A stretch of DNA of 64,000 nt from Caulobacteraceae bacterium (GTDB taxonomy: Bacteria > Pseudomonadota > Alphaproteobacteria > Caulobacterales > Caulobacteraceae): NCBI GenBank assembly GCA_947475415.1, contig CANJLH010000003.1, positions 290,020-354,019 on the forward strand, in the 5' to 3' direction. Of the stretch, positions 7,874-16,335 are shown piece by piece (within the stretch, counting starts at the first letter, position 1; each line of letters begins with the position of its first letter). The translations under genes and the position numbers were made by a program. The notes beneath the pieces were generated by a model that saw nothing but the letters and a program-made list of their open reading frames with translations, had not been told where the DNA came from and made no database searches.

Positions 7874-9055
7874 CTACGCCAACGCCCCGTAGATCAGCGC
7901 CCGCAATTCCCGCCAGCCATAGGGATTGGCCGGGTCCGGGGGCGGGAGGGGCGGCATGGACTGGGTCATGAACACCACCATCAGATCCTCTGCGGGATCG
8001 ACGAAGCACAGGGACCCGGCGGCGCCGGTCCAGTTGAACTCGCCGATTGAGCCGGACAGTCCGGCCTCGGCGGGGTCGAGCATGATCCCGAAGCCAAGGC
8101 CGAAGCCCTGGCCGGTAAAGGGCTTGAAGAAGGGCTGACGGGTGGCGGCGGAGATTGTGCGACCGCCGGTCAAATGGTTGAGAGTCATAAGCTCCAGGGT
8201 CTTGCGGCCGAGGATGCGCTGTCCGTCCAGCTCGCCGTGGCCCAGCAGCATGCGGCCGAAGCGCTGGTAGTCGATCGCGGTTCCCACCAGACCGCCGGAA
8301 CCGGAATGGTAGGTGATGTCGCCCAACAGCCGGCTCGCCGCCGGATCATCGATGAGCTTCAGGCCGTCGGGACGTTTTTCGTAAAGCGCGGCCAGGCGGG
8401 CCGGGTCGCGGGCGTTGAAGGCGGTGTCGGTCATGCCCAGGGGCTCGAAGATCCAGCGCTGGAGATAGCGGTCGAACCGCTCGCCGGAGATCACCTGGAC
8501 CAGATAGCCGACGATATCGGTGGAGACGCCATAGTCGAACTCATCGCCCGGATGGAAGCTCAAGGGCGCCTGGGCCAGCCGCGCCACCGTCTCGTCCAGG
8601 GTGCGCGGCGCCGGCCGGGCGGGGTGATCGCCCAGGGCCGGCCGGGCGGCGTGGGCGGTCCCGAGGCCCGACTGGTGGGAGAGCAGGTGCTGGACGCTCA
8701 TGGGCCGGGCGCAGGCGATGTTCGCCCGGCGGTCGGCGGGATCGCGGACCTGCAAGTCCTTCCAGGCGGGAATGAAGTCGGCCACCGGTTGGTCGAGACG
8801 CACAAGGCCGCGCTCGTAGAGCTGCATCAGCGCCACCGAGGTGATCGGCTTGGACATGGAATAGAGCCGGCAAAGGCTGTCGGAGGTCATCGGCGCGCCG
8901 CGTTCGATATCGCGCTGACCCAGGGCGTTTTCGTGGATCAAGCGACCTTCGCGCCAGATGTTGGTGGTGACGCCGGGAAAGGCGCCCCGGTTGATCTCCC
9001 GCTTGAGGTGGTCGTCCAGGTAGCCCAGTCGGGTCTTATCCGCGCCGCGCGCCAT
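7874..9055 (-). CDS. Serine hydrolase, class C beta-lactamase/esterase family
   Basis: A 393-residue protein with the penicillin-binding-protein-like fold. The catalytic SxxK is S66-M-S-K69 in LYSMSKPI, and the second motif Tyr lies in DEFDYGVSTD. A GSGGLVGTA segment is in the C-terminal half and HLTGG follows later. There is no signal peptide, which argues for a cytoplasmic esterase/transesterase of the LovD/EstB type rather than a secreted antibiotic beta-lactamase. The start at 9055 (MARGADKTRLG) was chosen; 24 upstream in-frame residues look non-coding. It is convergent with the CoA transferase and divergent from the DUF445 gene. Confidence 0.8.
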   Translation of the reverse strand: MARGADKTRLGYLDDHLKREINRGAFPGVTTNIWREGRLIHENALGQRDIERGAPMTSDSLCRLYSMSKPITSVALMQLYERGLVRLDQPVADFIPAWKDLQVRDPADRRANIACARPMSVQHLLSHQSGLGTAHAARPALGDHPARPAPRTLDETVARLAQAPLSFHPGDEFDYGVSTDIVGYLVQVISGERFDRYLQRWIFEPLGMTDTAFNARDPARLAALYEKRPDGLKLIDDPAASRLLGDITYHSGSGGLVGTAIDYQRFGRMLLGHGELDGQRILGRKTLELMTLNHLTGGRTISAATRQPFFKPFTGQGFGLGFGIMLDPAEAGLSGSIGEFNWTGAAGSLCFVDPAEDLMVVFMTQSMPPLPPPDPANPYGWRELRALIYGALA

Positions 9056-9168
9056 ACCTGATCTCCCGGTTGAGGTGACGAACGCTAGGCGGGGGGTCCG
9101 CGGTCGGCAAGACCGCCAACTTGCCATGAGTCATTGCGCAGGCGCATCGCCTGGCGCCATGGATTGGC

Positions 9169-10431
9169 ATGGAACGCGCGCCCGACACTCCGTCCGACGC
9201 TCAAAGAGCCGCCGAGCTGCGGCGAATGCAGACCCTCGCCACCGGACTTCTGATCGCCATGGCGGCGGTGTTCGCGGCGTCCAGTCTGGCCATAGCCCGC
9301 GGTGCTGGGCTGGCCTTTGGGCTGGGCTACGTTCGCGCCTTCGCCGAAGCTGCTGTGGTGGGCGCCTGCGCCGACTGGTTCGCGGTGACCGCCCTGTTCC
9401 GCCGTCCGCTGGGTCTGCCAATCCCTCACACCGGGCTGATCCCACGCAACAAGCAGCGGATCGGCGAGGCGCTGGGCGGTTTCATTGCTGAGAACTTCCT
9501 CACCGAGGCGGTGCTGGAAGGCAAGCTGCGGCAATTCGAGCTGGCCCGCTGGGGCGCGCGCTGGCTGCGCCAGGAAGCCAATGCGAGCGCCTTGGCCGAG
9601 CGTATCACCACGCTCATTCCGGAACTGCTGAACATGACGCCGGCGGACGCACGGCGGGACTTCTTCGCCGCCGCCACGGGATCGGTCGTACGCGCCCTGC
9701 CGGCGGCGCCCCTGGCCGCGGGCCTGGCGCGGGCGGTTTGGAGCGAAGGCCGGGCCAGGGCGATCCTGGACCGCGGCCTCGACGCGCTGGCTCGCTACAT
9801 CGCCGAGCGGGAGGAGATGATCCGCACCATGGTGGCGGGGCGGACCTTCAAGTGGCTACCCAAATGGGTCGACGGAAAAATCGCCGACAAGGTGGTCTCC
9901 GCCCTGGGCGAGATCCTGCAGGAGATGCGCGCGCCGGATCATCCTTGGCGAACCGACCTGTCGGCGGCGGTGGAGCGGTTCATCGACCGGCTGGAAACCG
10001 ACCCGGCGCTCCGCACCCGCGCCGAGGCCCTCAAACGCACGCTGCTGGAGGATCCGCGGGTTTTGGGCCAGTTTGCGCAGATCCTGACCTCGGCCCTCTC
10101 CGGACCGGGATTCCGGGACCTGGAGGCGGCGTTTACCCGCGCCCTGATCAGCTTCGGCGAGTGGCTTGACGAGGATGAGCCGGCGCGGGCGACGCTGAAC
10201 GCCTGGATGCGCGCAGCCGCGACCCAGGTCATCGCGCCGCGCCGCCGCGAGATCGGCCGCTTTATCGCCGGCGTGGTGGAGGGCTGGGACACTCGTTCGA
10301 TTGTCGAGAAACTTGAGCTGCAGGTGGGGCGGGACCTGCAATTCATTCGGGTGAACGGCACGGTGGTGGGTGGACTTGTGGGGCTGGCCCTCTATGCGGT
10401 CAGCCGGGCCCTGGGGCTTGGCGGAAGCTGA
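9169..10431 (+). CDS. DUF445 family membrane protein
   Basis: A 420-residue protein matching the DUF445/YjiN family. A hydrophobic segment at about 22-43 is followed by the family signature GYVRAFAEAAVVGACADWFAVTALFRRPLGLPIPHTGLIPRNK, then a long helical soluble part. A second membrane segment lies near the C-terminus (VVGGLVGLALYAVSRAL). Hence it is anchored in the inner membrane at both ends. Biochemical function is unknown for the family. The GGxxK-like lipid-facing helices and coiled segments suggest a scaffold. It stands alone, with no obvious operon partner. Confidence 0.85.
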   Translation: MERAPDTPSDAQRAAELRRMQTLATGLLIAMAAVFAASSLAIARGAGLAFGLGYVRAFAEAAVVGACADWFAVTALFRRPLGLPIPHTGLIPRNKQRIGEALGGFIAENFLTEAVLEGKLRQFELARWGARWLRQEANASALAERITTLIPELLNMTPADARRDFFAAATGSVVRALPAAPLAAGLARAVWSEGRARAILDRGLDALARYIAEREEMIRTMVAGRTFKWLPKWVDGKIADKVVSALGEILQEMRAPDHPWRTDLSAAVERFIDRLETDPALRTRAEALKRTLLEDPRVLGQFAQILTSALSGPGFRDLEAAFTRALISFGEWLDEDEPARATLNAWMRAAATQVIAPRRREIGRFIAGVVEGWDTRSIVEKLELQVGRDLQFIRVNGTVVGGLVGLALYAVSRALGLGGS

Positions 10432-10728
10432 CGGCCGACCAACCTGCTCTTACTTGACAGAGTAAGTATTGTTCATCCGCATCACTTCGAAGGGTCAGCT
10501 CACCCTAACGGCGGTCATCCGGAGCGACACAAGGGCGTTCCGAAATGCGAAAAGGCCCAGGATCCGGTGTGGTTCGGCTGGGCGGCAGGCGTGCTTGCGG
10601 CCGCCGCCGCCGCCACGCGACGGTTTCCCGAGTGCGTAGCGGTGGCGTAGGCGGATTCAACAAGGCGACGGTCGAGTTCCCGCCGGGCGGCTGATTGCGC
10701 GCGCCGGCGAAAATCCGAGTCTTCCGCC
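10432..10728. other. Gene-free stretch of 297 nt
   Basis: I find no convincing gene. Reading frames on both strands are short, Arg/Ala-rich and lack a ribosome site. The one notable element is the inverted repeat at 10449-10466. Confidence 0.5.
10449..10466. promoter_or_regulatory. Inverted repeat CTTACT-TGACAG-AGTAAG
   Basis: Perfect 6-nt arms (CTTACT and AGTAAG) flank a 6-nt spacer; the left arm runs into a TTGACA that could be a -35 element. The layout resembles autoregulatory operators of TetR-type repressors, yet no repressor gene is adjacent. Confidence 0.3.
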
Positions 10729-11013
10729 TCAGGCGGCGGGCGGCGCGGGAGGCGCCTCAATGTGCTTGTTCTTCTTGACCATGCCGAGCAGGAAAAGCAG
10801 CAGCACCGCGCCGATGGTCGAGACCACCAGGCTGGAGAGTTTGCCGGCGAAGTCGATATGAAAGAGCCCCGCGAGTTTTTCGCCGATCAGGCCCCCAACC
10901 AACCCCACAGCCAGATTGGTGAGCAGACCGTGGTGACGGTTCAATAGCCGCTCTGCGATCCAGCCGGCGATGATGCCGATGATGATCGCGCCAAAGAATC
11001 CCGTGTCGTTCAT
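10729..11013 (-). CDS. GlsB/YeaQ/YmgE family stress-response membrane protein
   Basis: A 94-residue protein with three hydrophobic segments: FFGAIIIGIIAGWIAERLL, LLTNLAVGLVGGLIGEKLAG and LVVSTIGAVLLLFLLGMV. It ends in a short basic, proline-rich tail. The GxxxG-rich pattern and length match the transglycosylase-associated GlsB/YeaQ/YmgE family, small inner-membrane proteins induced by general stress in many bacteria. A strong GGGAAGGG ribosome site lies 5 nt before the ATG. It is a single gene, divergent from the LptC-like gene and the sphingolipid locus. Molecular function is unknown for the family. Confidence 0.88.
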   Translation of the reverse strand: MNDTGFFGAIIIGIIAGWIAERLLNRHHGLLTNLAVGLVGGLIGEKLAGLFHIDFAGKLSSLVVSTIGAVLLLFLLGMVKKNKHIEAPPAPPAA

Positions 11014-11182
11014 TGTTTCCCTTCCCTGGAATGCGCACCTTTACTGGCGCGTCTGGGCGTCAGTATTCTATTATGGCCGCGGTCGCCGCAAGACCGCAGG
11101 CACGCGGCAGACCGACGCGGGACTTGCCCTGACCGCCGCTTTCCCGGACAAGCGATCCCGTCCCCAGGTTCGAGGTCGCGGA

Positions 11183-11785
11183 TTGCTCGCCGTATTTTCA
11201 GCTTCAGTCGCCACGCGTCGCCGGCAACGGTTGGCTTGGGTCAAGGCGCTGCGCGTAGCCCTGCCGGTGATGGCTGCTGCGACCCTGGCGGGGGTGACCG
11301 GCCAGGTGGTCTGGCGCGGTATCCGCATGGTTCTGATCCCCGAGGCCGAGGCGCCGGCCGCCGCCGTGCGGATGGTCAACCCCATCTTCACTGGGGAATC
11401 CCGCGACGGCAGCCGCTATTTCGTCTCGGCCAAGTCAGGGATGCGCGACGCCGGCGATGAAACGCGGATCGTGCTCGACGCGCCGAATATCAGTGTGAGC
11501 CGACTCGACGGCGAACCCACCAACACCACAGCCCGTCGCGGCGTCTTTCGACAGGACGACATGACTTTGCGGCTGCAAGGCGATGTGCGCGTGCAGGACG
11601 GATCTGGCTACCGCCTGAACTTCAACGACGCGGTCTTCGACATCCGCACCGGTCGCGTAACCGGCTCCGGCGTCCAGAGCCAGGGTCGCGGGGCGGAGGT
11701 GAGTTCGGACCGCTACACCGTGGACCAGGATGGCGGACGCATGGTGTTTAAGGGCCGGGTCCGAGGCCGAATTGGCGCACAGTAG
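11183..11785 (+). CDS. lptC: LptC-family protein (lipid-export bridge component)
   Basis: About 200 residues: a basic N-terminus, one membrane anchor (VALPVMAAATLAGVTGQVVW), then a periplasmic beta-jellyroll. The last part shows NPIFTGESRDGSRYFVSA, LDAPNISV and the repeated strands seen in LptC. LptC bridges the LptBFG transporter and LptA in LPS transport. Here there is no rpoN, lptA or lptB neighbour; the gene heads the sphingolipid locus, and LptF/LptG-like genes lie 9 kb downstream, so it may be a paralogue for sphingolipid export (inference). No good ATG exists; the TTG at 11183 with a GAGG upstream is the best start, and the frame is open further upstream into the divergent promoter. 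Confidence 0.65.
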   Translation: MLAVFSASVATRRRQRLAWVKALRVALPVMAAATLAGVTGQVVWRGIRMVLIPEAEAPAAAVRMVNPIFTGESRDGSRYFVSAKSGMRDAGDETRIVLDAPNISVSRLDGEPTNTTARRGVFRQDDMTLRLQGDVRVQDGSGYRLNFNDAVFDIRTGRVTGSGVQSQGRGAEVSSDRYTVDQDGGRMVFKGRVRGRIGAQ

Positions 11786-11936
11786 TCGCCAAAGCCATCG
11801 CGCGCTGCCAATGGCGATCCAAATGACGCACCCAATGACGGCAATGTGCGACGCTTTGAATCTGGCGGGTCCGGCCTTCGGAAGCTACTTAGGGCGCCGA
11901 ACGGCCGCTTGCGCCGCGCCCGAGGACTGCGCCGCC

Positions 11937-11942
11937 TTGACA
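11937..11942 (+). promoter_or_regulatory. Candidate -35 hexamer upstream of the flippase operon
   Basis: A perfect TTGACA lies 52 nt upstream of the flippase GTG start. No clear -10 element at standard spacing follows, so only the -35 half is supported. The 209-nt stretch from 11786 to 11994 contains no other recognisable feature. Confidence 0.25.
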
Positions 11943-11994
11943 CGCCACTCCGTACTTCGCCCACATCGCGCCACCGACGTTTGGGGGGGCGCCC

Positions 11995-13374
11995 GTGGGG
12001 CTTGACGCCGCCGTCCACACGCCGCGCCCGTTGTTGGGTAAGGTCTTGGCCAACGCCGGCGTGCTTTTAACCGGCCGGGTCGCTAATGCGGTGATCAGCA
12101 TCGCCTACCTCGCCGTCGCCGCCCGCATGCTGGGCGCGCGCGATGTGGGCGTGCTGATTCTGATCAACGCTTTCGCTCAGCTGGTGGCTGACGTGGTGAC
12201 CTTCAACTCCTGGCAGACCGTTCTGCACTTCGGCGCGGCGCCGCTGGCGGAAGGCCGTCGCGGCGACCTGCAGCAGGTAATCCGGTTCACCATTTTCAAT
12301 GACGTCCTCAGCGTCCTGGGCGGGATGGCTGTCGCCCAGATCGCGATCGCCGTGGCCGGCGACCACCTGGGCTGGGGAACCGACCACTCGCACGCCGCCT
12401 CAATCTATTGCTTGAGCATCATCTTCATGGTGGCGGCGACGCCGCTGGGACTCATGCGGCTGTTCAACCGATTCGACCTGCTGGCGGCCCAGGCGCCTAT
12501 CACCTCCGGGGTTCGTCTGGCGGGCAGTGCGCTGGCCCTGGTGTTTGGCGCCTCGCTCAGCCTGTTTCTGGCGATATGGGCCGCGGGCACAGCGGCGACC
12601 TTCGCCTATACCGCCTGGGTCTGCCTCAAGGAGATGAAGCGCCGCGACCTTATTTCCGGTTTCCGCTGGCGCGGACCGCTGGCCCGTGGGCTGCCCGGCG
12701 CCTGGCGATTCGCCTGGGCCACCAACCTGAGCGGCAGCGTCGACACCGCCTTCACTCATGCCGTAACCCTTGTGGTCGGTGCAGTGGTCGGCCCCGCCTC
12801 GGCCGCCCTGTGGCGGATCGGCCGACAGGTGGCTGACGCCTTGGTCAAGCCCGCAAAGCTATTGGTGCCGGCGCTCTACCCCGAGCTGGCGCGCCTGAAT
12901 CATACGGAAGGCGAGAAGGCGATGCGCAAGCTGGCGAGTCAGGTCGGTCTGGTGGGCGGAAGCGTCGCCACCGGCGCACTGGTGGTGTCGGCATTCGCAG
13001 GCGAACCGCTGTTGCGGCTGATTCTGGGGGAAGCCTTCGCCTCCGGCGCAGTTGTGATGACCTGGCAGGTCGCGGCCGCGGCGATCAGCATCTGGGCGTT
13101 GCCGCTGGAGCCGATGCTGGTGTCCCTTGGCCGGCCGGGCGACGCGTTGAAAGTGCGCTTCGTGGTGGCGGCTTTGCTGCTGTTGGTGCTGGCGCCAGTG
13201 GTCAAGACCCATGGCCTGGTCGGAGCGGGCGCAGCCCTGGTCTGCGCCATGGCGGCGCTGGCGGTGGGCATGTTCCTGATGCTGCGATGGAAACGTCCGC
13301 CGAAAGCCAAGCTGTCGACGGAATACGAAATTACTTGCGCGGATGACCCCGCCCAAGCCAAGCGGGCGCCATGA
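11995..13374 (+). CDS. Polysaccharide/lipid flippase (Wzx-like, MOP superfamily)
   Basis: A 459-residue integral membrane protein with about 12 hydrophobic segments and the typical start of oligosaccharide flippases (LLTGRVANAVISIAYLAVAARMLGARDVGVL). MOP flippases move lipid-linked head groups across the inner membrane. The GTG start at 11995 is preceded by a GGGGGG ribosome site. Its stop overlaps the ATG of the fatty acyl-AMP ligase by 4 nt (ATGA), which ties it to ceramide synthesis and suggests it flips a sphingolipid or its glycosylated form rather than an O-antigen unit. That substrate is inference. Confidence 0.8.
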   Translation: MGLDAAVHTPRPLLGKVLANAGVLLTGRVANAVISIAYLAVAARMLGARDVGVLILINAFAQLVADVVTFNSWQTVLHFGAAPLAEGRRGDLQQVIRFTIFNDVLSVLGGMAVAQIAIAVAGDHLGWGTDHSHAASIYCLSIIFMVAATPLGLMRLFNRFDLLAAQAPITSGVRLAGSALALVFGASLSLFLAIWAAGTAATFAYTAWVCLKEMKRRDLISGFRWRGPLARGLPGAWRFAWATNLSGSVDTAFTHAVTLVVGAVVGPASAALWRIGRQVADALVKPAKLLVPALYPELARLNHTEGEKAMRKLASQVGLVGGSVATGALVVSAFAGEPLLRLILGEAFASGAVVMTWQVAAAAISIWALPLEPMLVSLGRPGDALKVRFVVAALLLLVLAPVVKTHGLVGAGAALVCAMAALAVGMFLMLRWKRPPKAKLSTEYEITCADDPAQAKRAP

Positions 13375-15086
13375 TGCTTCTGCCGACAGCCGCGGACCGT
13401 CTGGTCCGCTATGCCGACTTCGCCACGCTCATCGAGGCGTTGGACTTCGCCGCCACTGGCGAAACTGGCGTGACCCTTCACGGCATGCGTGGCGAACTGG
13501 CCGAATCGCTGAGTTATCGAGACCTGCGCGACCAGGCGATGACCCTTGCGCGGCGGCTGATGGCCGCTGGCCTCGCACCAGGCGATCGCGTCGGGTTGGT
13601 CGCAGAGACCGACGGCGATTTCGTGCGCGCCTTCTTCGCCTGCCAATACGCCGGCATGATCCCCGCCCCGCTACCTTTGCCCGCGCCGCTGGGCGGCAAG
13701 GAGGCCTATATCGCCCAGGTCGGCCGGATGCTGGAGGCGGCTGACGCAGCGGCCCTGATCGGACCCGCCGCCATCGTGGCCTGGACGCCGCAGGCGCCAG
13801 CCGCGTCAGTGCGCTTCGTGGGAACCCTCGCCGACCTGCCGGAACCCGCTGAGGCCATGCTGCCGGCGATTGGCCCGGATGACCCCTGCTATCTTCAGTT
13901 TTCCTCCGGGAGCACGCGCTTCCCCACGGGGGTGCTGGTCACTCACCGGGCGCTAATGGCCAATGCCGTCGCCATGACCCGGCATGGTCTGAAAGTGCGC
14001 CCCGAAGATCGGGCGATTTCCTGGCTGCCGCTCTATCACGACATGGGACTGGTGGGATTTCTGTTGAGCCCGCTCACTTGCCAGATGAGCGTCGACCTGT
14101 TGCCGACCGGCGCCTTCGTGCGACGCCCGCTGCTTTGGCTCGATCTGATCGGCCGCAACGGCGCCACCGTCTCCTATAGTCCGACGTTCGGTTATGAACT
14201 CTGCGCCCGGCGGGCGGAATCCGGCGCGATTGACCATCTGGACCTGTCGCGCTGGCGAATCGCCGGCGCCGGCGGCGACATGATCCGCACCGGGCCTCTG
14301 GCTGACTTCGCCCGCGCCTTCGCGCCGGTCGGATTCTCGCCCGCCGCCTATGTGGCCAGCTACGGCATGGCGGAGGCGACGCTGGCGCTCACCATGGCGC
14401 CCCTCGGCCGGGGACTGGAAACCGAAACCCTGGATATCACCCGGCTGGAACAGGAGGGCCTGGCGGTGGCCGCTGAAGGCGACGCCCGCGCCCGCGCCTT
14501 CGCCCGTTGCGGACCGCCGCTGCCCGAGCATGAGCTTGAGGTTCGCGGCGAGGATGGCGCGAGGCTGCCGGAGCGCGCCGCCGGCCATGTGTTCGCCCGA
14601 GGTCCCAGCCTGATGCGGGGGTACTTCCGCAATCTCGCCGAGACCGAACGGGTATTGTCGGCCGACGGCTGGCTGGACACCGGCGACATCGGCTACCTTG
14701 ACCGCGGCGAAATCGTGCTGACCGGCCGTCGCAAGGACCTGATGATCGTCAACGGCCGCAATGTTTGGCCTCAGGATCTGGAGTGGACCTGCGAGGCCGA
14801 GATCGCCCGGGTGCGGTCCGGCGACGTGGCGGCTTTTTCGGTGCCCGGTCCCGCGGAGGAGCAGGTGGTGGTGCTGATTCAGGCGCGCCTAAGCGACCCG
14901 GACCAACGCGAAGCCCTGCGCTCAGAAGCCGTTCGGATCGTTCGTTTGCGCCACGGCCTGGAGACCGAAGTGCGCCTGATCGGGCCGCACGCCCTGCCGC
15001 AAACGTCCTCAGGCAAGCTCAGCCGGACGAAAGCCCGCGCCGCATTCCTGGACGGAACCTTCGACCTGGAGCGCTCACGGGCGTGA
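13371..15086 (+). CDS. acps: Fatty acyl-AMP/ACP ligase for sphingolipid synthesis (FAAL-like)
   Basis: A 571-residue ANL-superfamily enzyme. The adenylate-forming P-loop is FSSGSTRFPTGVLVTH, followed by WLPLYHDMGLVG (typical of fatty acyl-AMP ligases), YGMAEATL, TGDIGYL, the hinge GRRKDLMIVNGRN and the C-terminal catalytic lysine in TSSGKLSRTK. FAALs activate fatty acids as AMP esters and load them on an acyl carrier protein. The operon also encodes a dedicated ACP and serine palmitoyltransferase, as in the Caulobacter ceramide cluster where the equivalent is an acyl-ACP synthetase. ATGA overlap with the flippase upstream and GTGA overlap with cerR downstream. Confidence 0.88.
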   Translation: MMLLPTAADRLVRYADFATLIEALDFAATGETGVTLHGMRGELAESLSYRDLRDQAMTLARRLMAAGLAPGDRVGLVAETDGDFVRAFFACQYAGMIPAPLPLPAPLGGKEAYIAQVGRMLEAADAAALIGPAAIVAWTPQAPAASVRFVGTLADLPEPAEAMLPAIGPDDPCYLQFSSGSTRFPTGVLVTHRALMANAVAMTRHGLKVRPEDRAISWLPLYHDMGLVGFLLSPLTCQMSVDLLPTGAFVRRPLLWLDLIGRNGATVSYSPTFGYELCARRAESGAIDHLDLSRWRIAGAGGDMIRTGPLADFARAFAPVGFSPAAYVASYGMAEATLALTMAPLGRGLETETLDITRLEQEGLAVAAEGDARARAFARCGPPLPEHELEVRGEDGARLPERAAGHVFARGPSLMRGYFRNLAETERVLSADGWLDTGDIGYLDRGEIVLTGRRKDLMIVNGRNVWPQDLEWTCEAEIARVRSGDVAAFSVPGPAEEQVVVLIQARLSDPDQREALRSEAVRIVRLRHGLETEVRLIGPHALPQTSSGKLSRTKARAAFLDGTFDLERSRA

Positions 15087-16018
15087 AACTGGGACTCGCC
15101 GCGCTCACCGGCGCAACGGGGTTTCTCGGCCAGCACCTCGTCGCCGCCTTGTCCGAGGCGGGCTGGACTGTGCGCATCCTCGCGCGCCGCGACCCGGTGA
15201 GCCCGCTGTGGGCCGGCGTGGAGCCTGAGGTGGTGGCCGGCGACCTCGCCGACGCAGCGTCCCTGAACCGCCTGTGCGCCGGCGCCGATCTGGTGATCCA
15301 TGCCGCCGGCCTGATCGGCGGGTCGATGCAAAGGCTGCGGGCGGTGAACGTGGAAGGCGCACGCAGCCTCGCGCTGGCCGCCCGCCGGGCCGCACCCAGC
15401 GCTCGTGTCACATTGATCTCCAGTTTGGCCGCGCGGGAGCCGCAGCTCTCCGCCTATGCGGCCACCAAGCACTCGGGCGAGGCGGCGGCGCGCGAGGTAA
15501 TCGGCGAAAGTCTGTCGATTGTCCGGCCGCCGGCGATCTATGGGCCGGGCGATCGCGAGACACTGATGATCTTCCGCGCCGCGGCCCGCAGTCCGGTGCT
15601 GCCGCTGCTGGATCCGCGTGCGCGGGTGGCGCTGATCCATGTCGAAGACGCTGCGCGCCAGATCGTCGCGCTGGCCTCAGGCGGGCTTGCGGTGAACGCC
15701 GCGTTAAGCGACGCACGCTTTGAAGGCTATCACTGGCGCGAAATTATGCAGGCCGCAGCTGTGGCCCTGGAGCGACAGCCGCAATTATTCCGTATTCCGA
15801 AGGCCATGCTTTTCGCGATTGCATCCCTCTCAGGCATTGGCGATGGGTGGCGTCACGGAAAGGTCACGTTTACATTGGGAAAGGTCAGGGAACTGACGCA
15901 TCTCGATTGGGGGATCCAGCCAGATGAGCGAGCACGCGGGGCGCCGGCGCCCGTCTACGATCTGTTGTCAGGATTCAAACACACCGTTTCCTGGTATCGT
16001 AAGCACGGCTGGCTGTGA
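15083..16018 (+). CDS. cerR: Ceramide reductase-like extended SDR (CerR)
   Basis: A 311-residue extended short-chain dehydrogenase. The NAD(P) motif TGATGFLG lies near residues 9-16, the IHAAGLIGG turn near 72, and the catalytic Tyr/Lys in SAYAATK near 130. The C-terminal part resembles NAD-dependent epimerases. The GTG start overlaps the ligase stop (GTGA). In Caulobacter the SDR in this position reduces the 3-keto group of the sphingoid/ceramide intermediate (CerR), so the call rests on family plus synteny. An unrelated epimerase function cannot be excluded from sequence alone. Confidence 0.8.
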   Translation: MKLGLAALTGATGFLGQHLVAALSEAGWTVRILARRDPVSPLWAGVEPEVVAGDLADAASLNRLCAGADLVIHAAGLIGGSMQRLRAVNVEGARSLALAARRAAPSARVTLISSLAAREPQLSAYAATKHSGEAAAREVIGESLSIVRPPAIYGPGDRETLMIFRAAARSPVLPLLDPRARVALIHVEDAARQIVALASGGLAVNAALSDARFEGYHWREIMQAAAVALERQPQLFRIPKAMLFAIASLSGIGDGWRHGKVTFTLGKVRELTHLDWGIQPDERARGAPAPVYDLLSGFKHTVSWYRKHGWL

Positions 16019-16078
16019 GCTGACCGCAGAGATTTGGGGGGTTCCATTCGCCGGAATCCACCGGGAAATTGGTTGAGT

Positions 16079-16330
16079 ATGGAAACGGTAACCGACCTTA
16101 CTGTCCATCAGATTGGGCGCACAGCATCTGCGGTGATGAACCGCAATGTCGATGTGACGGCCGAGTCGGAGATCGGGCGCGACCTAGGTGTGGATTCGCT
16201 GACTTTGATGAATATCGTTATGGAGCTTGAGGACGTGTTCGAGCTGTCGATTCCAATCGACCGTCTGGCGGATGTCGAGACGGTCGGCGATCTGGCGGCT
16301 CTGATCAACGAACTTAGGGGCAGGGGGTAA
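16079..16330 (+). CDS. acpR: Acyl carrier protein dedicated to sphingolipid synthesis
   Basis: An acidic 83-residue carrier protein with the phosphopantetheine attachment motif GVDSLTLMN (Ser near residue 40) and the four-helix ACP pattern ending in VETVGDLAALINEL. It would carry the acyl chain made by the upstream ligase to serine palmitoyltransferase, whose gene starts 5 nt after its stop. The ATG at 16079 was chosen; an upstream in-frame ATG at 16034 adds 15 Pro/Arg-rich residues that do not belong to the fold. It is distinct from the housekeeping fatty acid ACP by context. Confidence 0.88.
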   Translation: METVTDLTVHQIGRTASAVMNRNVDVTAESEIGRDLGVDSLTLMNIVMELEDVFELSIPIDRLADVETVGDLAALINELRGRG

Positions 16331-16335
16331 GACAA

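Noticed and set aside
7874..9055. Antibiotic-resistance beta-lactamase
   Set aside because: SxxK is present, but there is no signal peptide and the motif set fits cytoplasmic esterase-type relatives.
10432..10728. tRNA or other structured RNA gene
   Set aside because: No cloverleaf, no TTCGA-type T-loop with matching stems, and no CCA end could be found.
10515..10760. 81-codon minus-strand frame overlapping the GlsB-like gene end
   Set aside because: Low-complexity Ala/Arg/Pro content, no ribosome site and no recognisable fold.
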